NCBI RefSeq assembly: GCF_039555335.1
Contig: NC_092644.1
Location: 49,303,281-49,367,280 of the forward strand
Length of the DNA stretch: 64,000 nucleotides
Direction of reading: 5' to 3'
From: Amphiura filiformis
Taxonomy: Eukaryota > Echinodermata > Ophiuroidea > Amphilepidida > Amphiuridae
Shown: piece by piece, positions 21,676-36,600 of the stretch
How the letters are laid out: each line of letters opens with the position of its first letter
How positions within the stretch are numbered: position 1 is the first letter of the stretch
The notes under the pieces: model-generated
Told to the model about the DNA's origin: nothing
The model's database searches: none
What the model saw: only the letters and a program-made list of their open reading frames with translations
Translations under genes and position numbers: made by a program

Positions 21676-24600
21676 CTGTGGGAATAATAGTATGATAATC
21701 AAGGAATGTATTAGGATGAATATGGGTTTTCCATATGGCCTTAATTTTTCAATAACAGATTTAACATTTATCAAAGATTTTAACAAAATATAAATAATAT
21801 ACAAAAAATGTGGTAAAATGAACTTTAGTTTAAAAACAATTCTCCCAACAAATAGGCTAAATAATAACTTGCTTTTCAAATTTTGTCACCACATCCATGA
21901 GACTTCAGCAGATTATGACTGTGCTGTAAATTTGTATTACTGTATTTTTAATGTATTTTTGATTTTAGACAAAAATGCTTCTGTATTTTTGTTGGAATTA
22001 AGAATAGGTATGACACACACTTACCTGCTGTTGTTGTACTTCTGACCCACCACTCTCTTGTTTGTATCGCTACAGACAAAAGCAAATGAAACACATTATG
22101 ATTATAGGGCCACTTGGTCACACATACTTTTCAAGCATTTCAGTCAATAAAAAGTACGACCAAAGTGAAAATTTGTGCAGATCCTGAATCAAATCTAACT
22201 TTGAAGAAAAAAAGGGGGCTGTAGTGAGCATGGTTGCTGATTCATGACAAACCATGCAGGTTCCCCCAAAGAAAGATGCACATTGCAAAGTTTGGTCACA
22301 TTTGTAAAAAAATTTAGGGAGCATATCTAGGCATTAACTGTTGAAATCTAAGAGATAACACTGATGAAGTTTCAGTCAGGCACAAGAGACATGGTGAAGG
22401 GGGTCGCTGTAGATAGCTGGTCGGGGCATATTAACAGAACAGGCAAGTGTAGCCAATAAATGGGCTTATTACCATGATCAAAACAGACTAGAAGGAGGTC
22501 TTTTATCATGGGTCATCTGCTCCGCCTTTCCCAGAAGAACCAAGGCAAGAGCAGATTTATTTTTGTCATTGTATTTATGCCAGGAGGGGGATAGGGATAA
22601 CTTACCACCCCTGCCACTCCTCCACTTGGTATGTACAAAATTAAATGAGGACATACCTGCTGATTCAAGTTAACCATAACATGATGAGGTCCTATATTAT
22701 GCTTTCTGTCCTTGCTTTTTCCTGTTGATTCACCGGCTAGATATGCTTTTTGAGCACCATCTGCATACTTGTAATGTATGAAACCGTAGTTGCAATTGGC
22801 AGGCATGTCTAGTTTGTCTATCGTTCCATATTTGCTGAAATGTGCAAGTAGATCATCTCTGGTATAGCATACCACATTGAGAACAAACAGCTTTTTACTC
22901 TCATTACTCTGAAATAAGAAAATGTACAACAAAATATGCATACAGGGTGAGTGAATGTGACCAACCAATTGTATAAAAATCTTTAAAATACTCATCAGTA
23001 ATAAATCATTAAAATTGCAGGACATGATAACTAATGTGTTGTCCAAAATTGAAATATCAATAAGAAACCCATTTTAGTTCTGCGAATTGTGATAACTCAT
23101 TTGTCTCGATAACTCAAAATTTGTAGCCAGAGTGAATTTTTGAATCCATAAAATTGCAGATTCAAAAGTTGCACTAAAAAGCTCCTCAAGCCAGTGTCTA
23201 CATGACTGGTCAAGAATGACCCGCAGTGACCAGTGACAAACAGGCACTCTAGCAACATAAGCAATCTGTATCTTTTTCATTCAAAGGGTCACCATGACAA
23301 CAAATTTTGGGCTATGAAGACAAGTGAGTTTTGTAGAACTAAACTGGATTTCTTTTTGCTGTTATGTTTTAACATTTGAGTTAGTAATCTTAGCATCACC
23401 GATTTTTTTCCCAAAAAATCGGTGATTAGTTGTTTGGCTATCAAAAGCTTCCTTCATCCAATGGAATTTGGGGAGCTGCATAGATAATTGGTGGACGTTA
23501 CAATCTAAGTGCGGATAGGTTTGCGCCAAGTTCGGCTGCAAACCAGCCTAGTTGATGCGATCTGATTGTGATGATCCACCATGGCAGCGAAATTACAGCG
23601 CTTTGATCCCTCTAAGATCCGGAAAAGGTGCTATATAAAACACTGAAATTTATTTATTTATATTGAAGGGGGTAATTATTACTTTATGTGAACATTTGAT
23701 GAATGTACTACTTTAATTTGTGACCATGGTGACCCCTTTGAATGAAAAAGAGGTAGAATCAAAAGTTGCACCTAACTCACTGAAATTTAGTGCAACTTTT
23801 GATTCTAGAACTTTATGCATTCAAAGAGTCGCTGTGGTTACAAATCCAGACAAATAGATTATCAAAATTTGCAGAACTAAGCAGGGTTTCTTTTTGCTAT
23901 TTAGCAAAACAAGAAAATTTGTAAAAAAAACAGGTTGCATATGGACGTTCAATAAAATCACACTCTCTAGCTTCTTTTATGTGACCACAGCATATCAAAG
24001 TACACAGTGATTCCCGAACTACTAGATCGCCCAACCGTCATGGTAGTTAAAGGGGAGATATAGCAATGGCAAGATTTATGGCAATTTAACCCAATTTGAC
24101 TTTTGAACATCTCAAACTCAACCAACGACCACATGAGATACATCTATGCTGCAAAGATGGACACCCATACTCCCTCGGATGTAGAGATATTGTGTTGACA
24201 AGATTTATAGCAATCTCACCCTATTTTATTTTTAACATTTTCAAATGTGCCATGTATAGCTATGTTATGCCTCTACACCATACTCTGTGCTGTAGTCACT
24301 GCAATTAAAGCCAATTGGAAGTTTTTTTACATTCCTCTAGATTATATAAAAGCAGTGTATCATACTCACAATATTTGGCTGGCTTTCTGGCCCCCATTTT
24401 TTGGTACTCTCGTTTGATGTACTAGTAGAAGCCTTAACAAAACAAAAGTAAAACACCATCAATTAATGTTAATTTTAATTTTGAAAACTTGGTATTTGAT
24501 ACAGGTATGTTGATCAATATTGTACATAATGATATCTATCATCTCGTATTGACTATTGTGGCAAAATGTGGACAACTGCAGTGGACAAAGATATTTTTAC

Positions 24601-27600
24601 ACTTGATGTGTGACTTTTGGATTGGGCAGTTTTTGTCTTTAATTTGGGTTCATGCAGCCATGAAGTCATTGACATCTTTCATTTTCAAACAACACTTAGC
24701 AAACAGTCATAAAATCATTTCTCAGTTCGTTTTAATGGTACAAAGTTTTATTCTACAATGTTATGATATAATTTTGCGAGGGGGACTTTTGATGTGTTTA
24801 GTCCAGTTGGAAGAAGGGGTATCCTAAGTTATACAAACCGAGTCTCTAAGTTAATTGGACAGACAGTAAACTAGTGTCTTACCTGCACCAAGCTCTTCTC
24901 CTCAGTTGCGTGCATCTTACACCTCACGACAACACCTTCTATTTTGTGCTGTGAACTATCATTAATCAGAAAGCCATCATTGTAGGCTGCCGAGGCTGCA
25001 GTACGGGTATGGAATTCCACACGTCCATAGGCAGACATTTTTGAAGCATATTTGACATTCTGTTTACCATATTTGCTTTCAAAATATGTACGCAGGAGAG
25101 TCCAAGGAAAGTTTTTGGCTAATCCAAAAACATACAGGGTATTAAGATCCTGTGAAAATGTAACAGAAAAAGGATGGAAATTCACCATTCTAATCAATAG
25201 GTGCACCATTTCCTACTCTATAATATGTGAGTGGACACTACGAATGAGCCGTAAACTCGGCAAATTGTATTCTGAGATACAGTGCAAAATGTGCCGCAAG
25301 TCATATTTATAGGTGTCTCAATTAGGCGTGACATGTTTCTCATTTGATAGCGTTTAAACCAATCAATAATCCTATTGCTGAAGAGGATAATAATCTTCTA
25401 CATATAAAATCATTAAATAGCTCTAGTCTTTGTTTGCTTTGGCTAAATCCTGTTCAAGTGGTGCGTTATAATTGCATTGTATTTTGGCTGGGTATGTATA
25501 ACCAACAATTAACAATGAGAGGACATTCATGTACCTCGTTGACTCAGGGATGATTTTAAATGACCGCCAATTACCAGCAAAGTGGAAAAAGAGACACATA
25601 TAGAACCGAAAAGGGTACCATTTTGTTGAAGGAGCTGAGTTCAACAAACCATAACCCCGCTTCTGGATATCGTTTGAAGTCAAACGATATACTATTTTAA
25701 AGCTTATGATATATGTTTTCTAAACCGGGGCTGAGTTTACGGCCGATTCGTAGTGTCCAGTCACATATGATCAAGATTTTAACCAGACATGTAACAAGTC
25801 TACATTCTGATTGCTTGATTTAAATATTTAAAAAAAAAAATTTGATTAAGGGGGTACATGTACACCCCTGGGCAATTTTGTGCCTATTTTTGCATTTTTC
25901 TCAAAAATGTGACCCCTCGGCACAACTGAGCCCGGATGTCGCCAGTGCCACTATTGAGATATGTTCCATCGAACTTAATAATAAACAATAGGAAACAAAG
26001 GATTTATTGACTGTTTTATTGATTTTTCAATACTTAAATGTCAAGTGCTATAGACATGATATACATCATTTTAAAGCTAATTTCAAGCAGAATATTTTGG
26101 TTGAATATCTCAAAAATGATGATTGGCGACTTCAGGGCTCAGTTGTGCCGAGGGCAGGGGTCACAAATGATAGCACATTGGTGATAAGTAAGATATGTAT
26201 ATTATAGGAGCAAAGACTACAACAACTGCACTGGAAATTTTATTTCAGCACAGACAACAGTTGTGGAGTTACAGTCAAAAATGAGGGGAAACCAGTATTT
26301 GATCAATAAATCAATAACTACTTGCCTTGAGTTGCTGAATTTTCAGTGCAGTAGTTGTGGTCCTTGCCCCTATAATATACATATCTTACTTGTCACCAAT
26401 GCGCTACAATTTTTGAGAAAAATGCAAAAAAAGGCACAAATTTGGCCAGGGGTGTAGTACCCCCTTAATAGTAGACAATTCAATGTTGTTTTGGTTAATG
26501 AACCCTTTGTAGGTCTTTTACCAGACCAGTACAGTCAGGATATTTTTCAATGGAAATCACCTTTATTTATCTTTAATTTTCACTTGATTTATTCAATATT
26601 TTGCATTTGAGTGACAATTTGTTTGATTTTTATTTCATCTATTACAAATTAGGCAGTTTGGTAAATCAGTAATTTAATAAAGCTAAAAACTCTTACGGTC
26701 TACATTATTTTGGGAAAATATTTTTTTGCGATGCAAAGAATAGGGTCGTCTGCACCCTAATAAAACATTGATTTTGTTTTTGTTTACATTAAGGGCTGGG
26801 ATAGTGACGTTTTCGCATATTTATTGTGGAACCTGTGAGCACATCAGACATATCAAATTGCATTTTGAAACTGAGGCATGTCCTTCTAATATCAAGTAAT
26901 TTTGATTTTTTTTTTTTTTGCGATATAATACACATTATATGGTAAATGATTAAAAATTTATATTTTATGTTATGTGGTTGGGGAGCAGAAAAGTGTTAAA
27001 AATCTGATTAAATAAAAAAATTGATTCAAACAAAAATAATTTTATTTAGGTAAACAAACTGATTTACATAACTTTAAAAAAATCAATAACCCTGGATCAA
27101 TATCACAATTTCACCCAAACATATTCCTGCTGATTATGCCCCTACTTTCACGGTACATGTACCAGGTTCCTGCTAGTGGTAGCTGCTAGTGGTAGCAACA
27201 TGGGGGCATGTTCTTGATATATGAACAATGAACAATGAAATATAAAATATTTCTTATGAGAAACGTTTATTTCTTGTCACTGCGTACCATCTGTTTTGAA
27301 GTCCTTACTACTATTTAAGCCAGCTTGATGTGTGTCAATTTTATGTCAAGTAGTTTACTGGCATTTTTGTGATTGTTCAGATTATTTGCTCATAGTCGAA
27401 GCACAATGTAATTGTGTTGAGAGACCAGTTGACAATTTTCCATAAAATTAAACATATAAGGTCACCATACAGGAAACTCCATATTTTATCTCAAGATTTA
27501 TTTTGGTCAGGATGAGTAAAAATTCAAGGTTGATTGTCAAAAAGTTAGTTGCATATGTTTTACACATACTTCAGCATTTCTAATGTAATATATAGCCATT

Positions 27601-30600
27601 TGTATGCACAATTTGCTATTCCAGCTGATAATCCTTCCTTACATGACATGACCTTAATCTTCAACATAGGGAGTGTGAATTTCAAATGGGACTACCTCAA
27701 TGGGTGACTCCATGTGAAGTTCATAATCCTTGTGTCAAAGACTAAGGCCATTATCCCATAGGGTAGTGTATGGATTTTAACTGGAATAGTCCTATATGCT
27801 CCAACCACTAGGTAATTCCACAGAAAAGTCCTGGGAATTAAGAAATCTGTCCTGGGTAGGGGAGGAATAAGCACTATGCTTTGGCTCAATGTGCCCGTGC
27901 ACATTCCTTTTTCTTATTGAGTCCATTACTGCTGTTTTTAGTTTTTGCTGTAAAATCATAACATTCTGAGAAATATTTGCAATCGATATTTATACTTGAA
28001 TTGTGTTTACAAATGAACCACAATCTTATGCTGTGTACTTTCGAACACTCGCATATAACATCATAATTCAAAATTCAATTAAAAAAAATCTTTAAAAAAC
28101 CAAACGCATTCTGCATTCATTTTTTAAAACTGACAAGTGCTTTGAAACATAATAACATTTTTTTTGTTTAGCCTTATACTCACAATTTGCTGTTGATTGC
28201 TTGTTGAATTCGCTTCACCAGTAGTAGATGTGGGCTTACTCTCCTCCGGCATGAGTAATTTGCACTTCACAAAAACATTATTAATATAATGCTGGGACGT
28301 ATTGCCCACCACAAATCCACCATTGTATGATGTCAAAGCTGTTGCACGCTTGAAGAATTCAACATAGGCACTTGGTTCATTGGCATTCATAGTAGCATAC
28401 TTAACTTTACCAAATGTTTTCTCAAAGTAGCTGCGTAACACTTTCCAAGTCAAGGAAGAATTCTTTGGTATTCCAAAAACAAACAGTGTATTAGCCTCCT
28501 GTGAAGATTAAAACAGATATAAGATTGTGTGAATTAAAAAAAGTAAAAAAACCCAGCTATTTCTCTCTAAGACTAGGATGCGTTGCCCATGCCCGACTTG
28601 TTCTTGGAGATCGAGAGGTACCCAGATTGTGTATTTTGTAATATTTTCTTTGTAACATCATCTAATTATACCATTCACTACAGCCAACATATGAAGAGCT
28701 TTGTTTCAAAACCCCTTACATCCACTTGCCCATTTTGAGAACACATCAAAAATCATCAAAAAATCATTGATATACGGGGTTTGCAACAAAATAAGTTTTT
28801 GACGGGATGCTTGGGTAGAATGAGCATCCTGCCAAAAACTGTTTTTGTTGAAAAACACCTTATATCAGTGATTATTTTGATTATTTTTTGATGTGTTCTC
28901 AAAATTGGGCAAGTGGATGTAAGGGGTTTTGAAACAAAGCTCTTCATATGCTGTCTTATACATTTAGTGCTAGCAAAAATTAGGACCAAAGGTTTCCTCT
29001 CAATGTTTGGGACTGGTGACATTATACAGGGTGCACAACTTATAAGTTCCCCCTATATACTTTTTAAAATAATAAATATTTTACGAAATGTAAAAAGATA
29101 TAGCCCTATTTGTTTTACCCCTGTGTGGATTTCAACTTGAATAGCCAAATACTCACCTCAAACTTTTGGGATTTGGTAGTTGACTTAGCTTCACTTGCGT
29201 TAGGTTTCGCTACACCACCTGGCACCTGAATATACAAAAAAGTACAAGATCAGATCGAAAACAGGTCAATAACAACTCAACTTAAAGTCCCATTCAGTGA
29301 TCCTAGCACAAGTGTAAAAAAATTAAAATTGTTTAATTGCTTAAAAGTGAAGAATAAGTCATTCAAATTGTTATTTGATATTTTTGGAATGAAAAAACAG
29401 CAGTATTGATGAAGTTGAAGCCCCATTTAAATACATGTAGCTAAGTATATAAATTACATTACATTATGTTACATTATTTAAGGGGATACTACACCCCTGT
29501 GGTAAATTTTTTGCATTTTTTTCTCAAAAAATAATAATACACTGGTAACAAAAGTTATGTATATTATTGGGGCAAGGAATCCAATTACTACACTGAAATT
29601 TCAGTGACTCAAGACAAGCGGTTTCGTATATGTGATAAGAAATGAGGTACATCCTATCGGTACCTTATTTCGTATGATAAATAACAAACCGCTTGCCTTG
29701 GGTCACTGAAATTCCAGTGTAGTAATTGGATTCCTTGCCCCAATAATATATATAACTTTTGTTACCAGTGTGTGATTAGTTTTTGAGTAAAATGCAAAAA
29801 TAGACAAATTTATCGTGGGGTGTAGTACCCCCTTAAAATGCCTTATTTTGTCTCAATTACACAGCTTTTGACTGAACAACTAACAGGACATGTTAGCACA
29901 TCGGACAATGACATAGGTACCAAAATGTGAACTTTGTGGTAAATTAAAGTCATGTCTTCCATAGGGGGTGTGTTGATTTAAATTTAAATAGCCCAATACT
30001 CACCTTAGCTTCACTTGTGTTAGGTTTCACTACACCACCCGACACCTGAATATACAAAAAAAAGCACAAGATCAAAAATCGGTCAAAAACACTTTTTGGT
30101 TATGAAAGTTACAAACCTCATTAGCACTGATTATGATGGAAACTTTTTCAGGCCGGGGCTAGATTTACCACGTTATGACGTTGGCATAAGTTGCAATGTT
30201 CATCTTCCTTTGGTCCGGTGTTAGGCCAGAATTGCTCTCTAACCCCATTTTAGCAGTTGCCCCAGTAAAGAAACTTATGAATACTCAAGTAACTTGAATC
30301 AAGAATTCTTGAAAAAACTTAGTTACAGTGGTGGGGTGGAGGGTGTAACACTTCAATACGAAGAGCCAGGGGCCCAATCCTATTGCTGTGCCCAAGGGCC
30401 AGCAAAAGGCAAATCCAGCCCTGAACCTTTTGGTGCTAATATGCACTGAATAAGCTCCTAAAAGAGTTGGTTTGTCCACAACTGACCAACCCATATATTT
30501 GGAACTGGGAAAAAAAGCTTATATTAGGTAGTTTTTTTAATCAGTTTGTTCACAATTCTTAAGGGGTACTACACCCCTCGATAAATTTGTGTCTATTTTT

Positions 30601-33600
30601 GCATTTTTCTCAAAAACTAATAACATAGTGGTAACAAAAGTTATGTATATTATTGGGGCAAGGAATCCAGTTACTACACTGGAATTTCAGTGACCCAAGA
30701 CAAGCGGTTTGATATTTATGATCAGAAATAAGGTACCGCTAGGATGTACCTCGTTTCCTATCATATATACCGAACCGCTTGTCTTGAGTCACTGAAATTT
30801 CAGTATAGTAATTGAATTCCTTGCCCCAATAATATACATAACTTTTGTTACCAGTCTGTAATTATTTTTTGAGAAAAATGCAAAAATAATCACAAATTTA
30901 CCACATGGGTGTAGTACCCCCTTAACTGTTTTAAAACATGAAAAAATAATTCTTACACTGTCATTGGGCTATTCCATTTGAAATCCAAACTACCCCTGTG
31001 GAAGATTTTAAGTCTTCCACAGACGGAGTATGAGTTTTGAATCAAATAGACAATTTGGGTAACTTCCATGTGAAATACTCACTCCAGTTGTGGAAGACAT
31101 AGGTAAAGTCATAATACAGGGGGAGTATGGGTTTCAAAATAATTAACTCTGACCAATTACATTTGAAATTCATACCCCCTCCTGTGACAGATATTTCCAA
31201 AATCTTCCGCAGGGGTAGTGTGGATTTTAAATGGAATAGCTCATTATTAGTTCAATACCTGCATCATACTAAGCATTCACAAGCATAGCATTTTGTCATC
31301 ACCTATTCCACTGCTTGACTCCACAAGCAAATGCCGATGTATGGTATAGTGTCAAATCACAAGCAGTTCAAGGCAACTTTCTAGTGACAGTCATTAACTA
31401 TGACTTAATGAGTGATTTTTCAACACTTGCGACTGTTATAAGGCTGCGATCACATAGAAGTATACAGTATATGGTATTCGCTATACGATTAACGCTCATT
31501 CGATCAGGCTGAGTTCACATGAGTATACTATGTGAACTCAGCTTGATCGAACGAACATTAATCGTATAGCGAATACCGTATACTTCTATGTGATTGCAGC
31601 TTTATGATATGAGCATAACTCTCTAGGACGTACAGTTGAGGAATGAAAGCCAATACAGCTTACCTGTTGTTCATTGTTAGCACATTGATGCGTTGACAAT
31701 TTTCCAGTGACGTGACTCTTGCATTTAAAACACACTTTGGTAGTCTGAGGTCTGAAACATTAAGATTACACACATCTATTAACAAGTCTATAAATACCGT
31801 AACCACTCGGGTATAAGCCCACCCCCCTAGATGGCAGATTTCACTTCAAAAATGGGGGTGGGCTTATAATCGCGAAAGGGCTAGTGTGTGAATTTAAAAA
31901 TAAGAACAATCATCCCCCATTTGTATGCCCAATATACCAGTAATTTCTATAATCTATGTCAATTTCTTAAAATTATAAGTGTGGAATGTTAATTACCAAC
32001 TGATATTTTTTTATATTTGTTCTTAAATATGAGAGCAAAGCATTGATTTGATTTAAGAACTTGGCCAAAATTTAGTACTGGGCTTACACCTGAGTGCACC
32101 CTTGTTCCCAGAATGTTTGGAAAAATAGGGGGTGGGCTTATAGCCGAAGGTGGGCTTATACCCGGGTGGTTACGGTACACGCAGATGACAAAAATGTAAA
32201 GTGTCACACAAATTTGACAAAGTATTTAGCAACAAAAATTGCAATATTCAGTCAGTGAGTCCAGGGTCTTGGCTAGATATTTATAAGCGCTTCTTTTTGT
32301 TTGAATGAGAATCACCTCACCGAAATCACTGACCATAAAACCTGGTTTCTACACCTACTGGGGGTCATCACATTCAAATGTGCTGTTTCTATTTACATCA
32401 ATTTTCCTTTGGTCCTAGTTCACAGAACATCAAAATTTAGAATGTGTTAAAATCACTAAATTTGCCCGACTTGGGGCACACCAAGACAGGCAAATAACAG
32501 ATGGATGGGGTGGTAGCTGTAGTAAAATGCCGAATTGTTTTAAACTAAGCATAGTCCTCGCATTGTAAGTGGGCATTACGTCACATGTGTGCATCTGACC
32601 TTAAGAAATGCAACTCATTTGTAAAAAGGATATAGAGGCCGTCAGCCTTTCGCCATCTTGTAGGTACAAATGATCTGCGGGTTCATGCGTTGGACACTAC
32701 GCGCAGGGCGCTGCTTGGCACGCAGCTGTTATCACACATCAACCACGGTGATTTTGTTGTCCATGCATGGAGATCGAACAGCCATCACAGAGTGTACCCA
32801 CAAGATGGAGGCAAATGACGTCACGCTGACGGCCTCTATTGGCATTTTATTTTAGCCAAGCCTCTGTGTGAGTCTTAGGTAGGATATTGTGTCACTCCGT
32901 GTGCATTTTGCGACAGCAATTTCATGTTAAATGGGTATGAAAATACTTTTGCCAGATTCGGTTATGTACCCATTCTCCATTTGCACCATACTCACTGACT
33001 TGGATATATCCTCTGACAGGGTATCTGTGTGATATATGATAATGATGGTACAAGTATATTTTTAGTCAGACAGTAGGACTGTCAGACTAATATATGTGAC
33101 ACGATCTGGTCTATGGGGCCAAAGGCGGCAAATTTGAAACTGAGATAAAGGTAAAAATATGGAGTAAAAAACAATGAAATACATAAGAAAATAGACATCA
33201 AAAAACTTCATAACTTTAGAACCTTAGTATGCTAGACCTTTGGTGTTTTCAGTAAATATTAGCCTATTGTATGTATAATGGTTATTAAATGTAATAATTA
33301 CAGTAACTCAATTTTCATAAATGCCTCCTTTGGCCCCCATGGACCAGATCGTGTCACATATAGTAGTCTCAGATCCCTTTCCCTGCATTTTTTTTTCAGA
33401 ACTCTTGGATCTAGCATGGTTACCCAGACACTTGCAACAGCTTGAAGAAATGTCCTTATATGATCTGCATACTGGCTATAATAGGTTTTAACTTTAAAAG
33501 TCTGAGAGATATTTTCTCAAAATAATAACCACTGAACCAATACTGGGCTTGTTTGTACTCGTTTTAAGATATTGTTCATGCGGATTCCAAATTTAAAATT

Positions 33601-36600
33601 AAAAAAAAAAGCACAGTGATTTATTGTGCACTATGCACAGGCACAATGCTTAGACGTTAATCCACAAGCCTCAGTACACTTTACAGGAACTCTGGGATCT
33701 AGCATAGTTACAAGTTCCAACATTTAAAGAAAAATGTTGGAACTTGTCGTCTGCAGTAGACACCCGTGTGGAGAGTAGAAAACTGTCCCCATTTTTCTTA
33801 CCTTGGAGTTTGTTCAGATCCTTGGTTGCTTTGGCTGGACTTTTGTTTCAGATTATTAGCCACTAGTTCCTTATGCTTGGCTGTTTTACTATGCAGTTTC
33901 CAGCTCATTGCGTTCTTACACACCACGTTACACAAGCTACATTTTAATTCCTTCGAGTCAAGCGTTTGTGGAGTCACTTTCAGGTTTATTGGAATAACTG
34001 TCTTCTCTGGAGGCTGTATGACTGGTGGAGGCTGTATGACTGGCGGAGGCTGTATGACTGGCGGAGGCTGTATGACTGGCAGAGATGCATTCGACTTTGA
34101 TTCACTTGGTATGGTCACAACTGATGAGTCACCTGCACTGTCTTTCCCACCTAACCATCTTAAAACTTGTTTTGATTTTTCACTAATATTTGTTATACTA
34201 ACAGGGGCATGAACTGTTGATTGCACTTTTCTAGGAGGAGATTTGGACTTTCTTCTTGGTGACTTGGATCTTTGAATTGGGGACTGTGATCTCCCCAGTT
34301 GGGCATGAGAATGTCTCCTTGGAGATCGAGATTTTCTCATTGGCGATCGAGATCTTTTTGGAGATGGAGATCGTCTTCTTGGAGACGGAAATCTTCTTCT
34401 TGGAGATGGGGATCTCTTTTTTGGAGATGGAGATCTTCTTCTCATGGATGGAAAACTTCTTTTTGGGGATGGAGATCTTCTTGGAGACGAAAATCTGGAT
34501 TTTCTTCTTGGAGATGAACTTCTTTGTCTCTTAGGAGGTCTTGATGTTGATGAAGTTGTTGAATCCACTTGCACATCAGTGGATGTGCTTTCTCCACTCT
34601 AAACACATAAAATGAACACATAAAAAAAGGTTACAACAGGGTGGAATATTGATGTTTCAAACAGTCTGACACTAATTAACCTGAGAAAGTCCAAATATGG
34701 ACATGGATATTCCTCTCTTAACCATTAATATCTTAGATTTCCGTTTTCACATTGAACGCAACAAAAAACAAATACTTGCACCATGGTTTTGTGTAAGTAC
34801 ATTTTTTGTAGAGGCAGACCTCCACCCTATATGTGACCCGTTTCAACGAAAGGTTCCTTATGTCAGCTGCTACATGTGTTTTCTTTTCCCCATTGTTGGA
34901 ATAAAAACTTCAAACAATCATAACAATCTGAAGTGGCGGTCATTTCAAATCATCCCGAAGTAAACAAGGTCAAAGAATGTCCTCTCATTGTTAGTTGGTG
35001 GCTAATACATACCAACACAAATACAATACAATGCTTTTACCACTTCAGGGATTAGCCATAGTAAAAAAAAAGACTGGAGATGTATGACAAACATTTCTAT
35101 AGACTATAGGTACAAGCTTATTATCCTCTTCAACAATAGGAGTAATGATTGGTTTAGAATGTGCTTGGCACTAGAAAATAAGACATATGTAGCACCCGAC
35201 TTAAGGTACCTTCTGCTGTAACAGGTCACATATATCTGCATATGTCTCTCTCTCTCTCACACAGGAGACAAGGAGAGTTTGGCCTTCTGGTATATATCAT
35301 GACAACTCTATGTTTGTGTGTTACTCATGGTGGGTTAAATCCACTTTGATAATATGTTTTGATAATAGGTTTTCAACCAAATTCCTATAAATTTATATTT
35401 TTTAAAATAAATTTTGTACATTAATATGTGCAGATAATATAGGAGAGAAACGAGAAGATAGGCAGTATCAGGCCTAGCAAACCCACTTATTATTATATCT
35501 GGGGAATTTAATTCAAAATTACTGTTGTCATAGTTATTTACCAATTTCTTTTTGAAGTTGTAAAAAGTAGTATGTTTTCATTATTGTTGGTTAAAGATGC
35601 ATTGATTCACGTGTGAAATAGCTACCTTGCCAAGATGATAAATATGACCATCCACCACAAATGAGCCCAGAAGCTACAGTGCAAAATATCCAAAAATTTC
35701 ACATTTTGAGAAAAATTATATTTGAACAGATTTGAAATAATTCACACCTTTCTTATACAGCTGCCAGGTTATACAGCTGTACAAAAACTAAAAGTAATTA
35801 AAAATTTACATTTATGGAGCTGGTTTCAACAGAAATAATAGAATTACTGTAAGTGCAGTTTTTTAAGTGTTGCGCCCTGTTGTAAGGCAAAATTTGAAGA
35901 AATGTAACTTTATTTCAGGATATCATATAAGGTTGGTTGAAGTGTCAGTTTGTAGCTTCAGGTATGATCTTTCCAACTCTCTTAACTTTGTGAAGGGCTA
36001 ACTTCTGGGCTCATATGTGGTGGACGGTCACAAATGTTATAGTGGGTAGGAGGTATTGGTAGTGGGACATCTGTCTTACCTGTTCATACTTTCCACCTTG
36101 AATTCTGACAAAGATAACATCTCTTAAGTTGTGTCCAATGTTGTGTTGACTTACTAGTTGTCCAAGATGTGTTGATCTTACACCAGCCTTAAAAGCTGCA
36201 CGGGCTTCAATGGCATTTTCATATCTTATTATACAAAATGGCTTTGGGCATCCAAAACTAATATCAAATTTAACAAAAAATCCATATTGACTGAAATGAT
36301 CTTTAATAGCACCGCCGTTTTTTGGTATCCTGCCCACTGCCACTAGTTGACGCTGTGAGATGTCCTGTGATGGGAAAACAATGAAACATGTATGTAATTG
36401 ATTTCATGCATGCTACAAAATGTAGTCATAAAGTACTAAGGGATATATGGCTTCAATACCCAACCTTCGGTCAACCATTATCACATGACTGCTCAATTTA
36501 CCGTATTGGTCCGAGTATAGTCCCACCCGTTTTTGGTGAACATTTTTCACAATTGGGGGGTGGGATTATACTCTAATTTCAAAAAAAAAAAAAAAATGTT

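Noticed and set aside
24489-24827. 112-residue plus-strand frame in gene A intron 15
   Set aside because: Hydrophobic, AT-driven composition with no family similarity or splice sites.
33766-34534. Three long plus-strand frames opposite the RS/zinc-finger exon
   Set aside because: They mirror the Arg/Ser repeats of gene A exon 10 as Trp/Ser- and Leu/Glu-rich low complexity and have no splice context.
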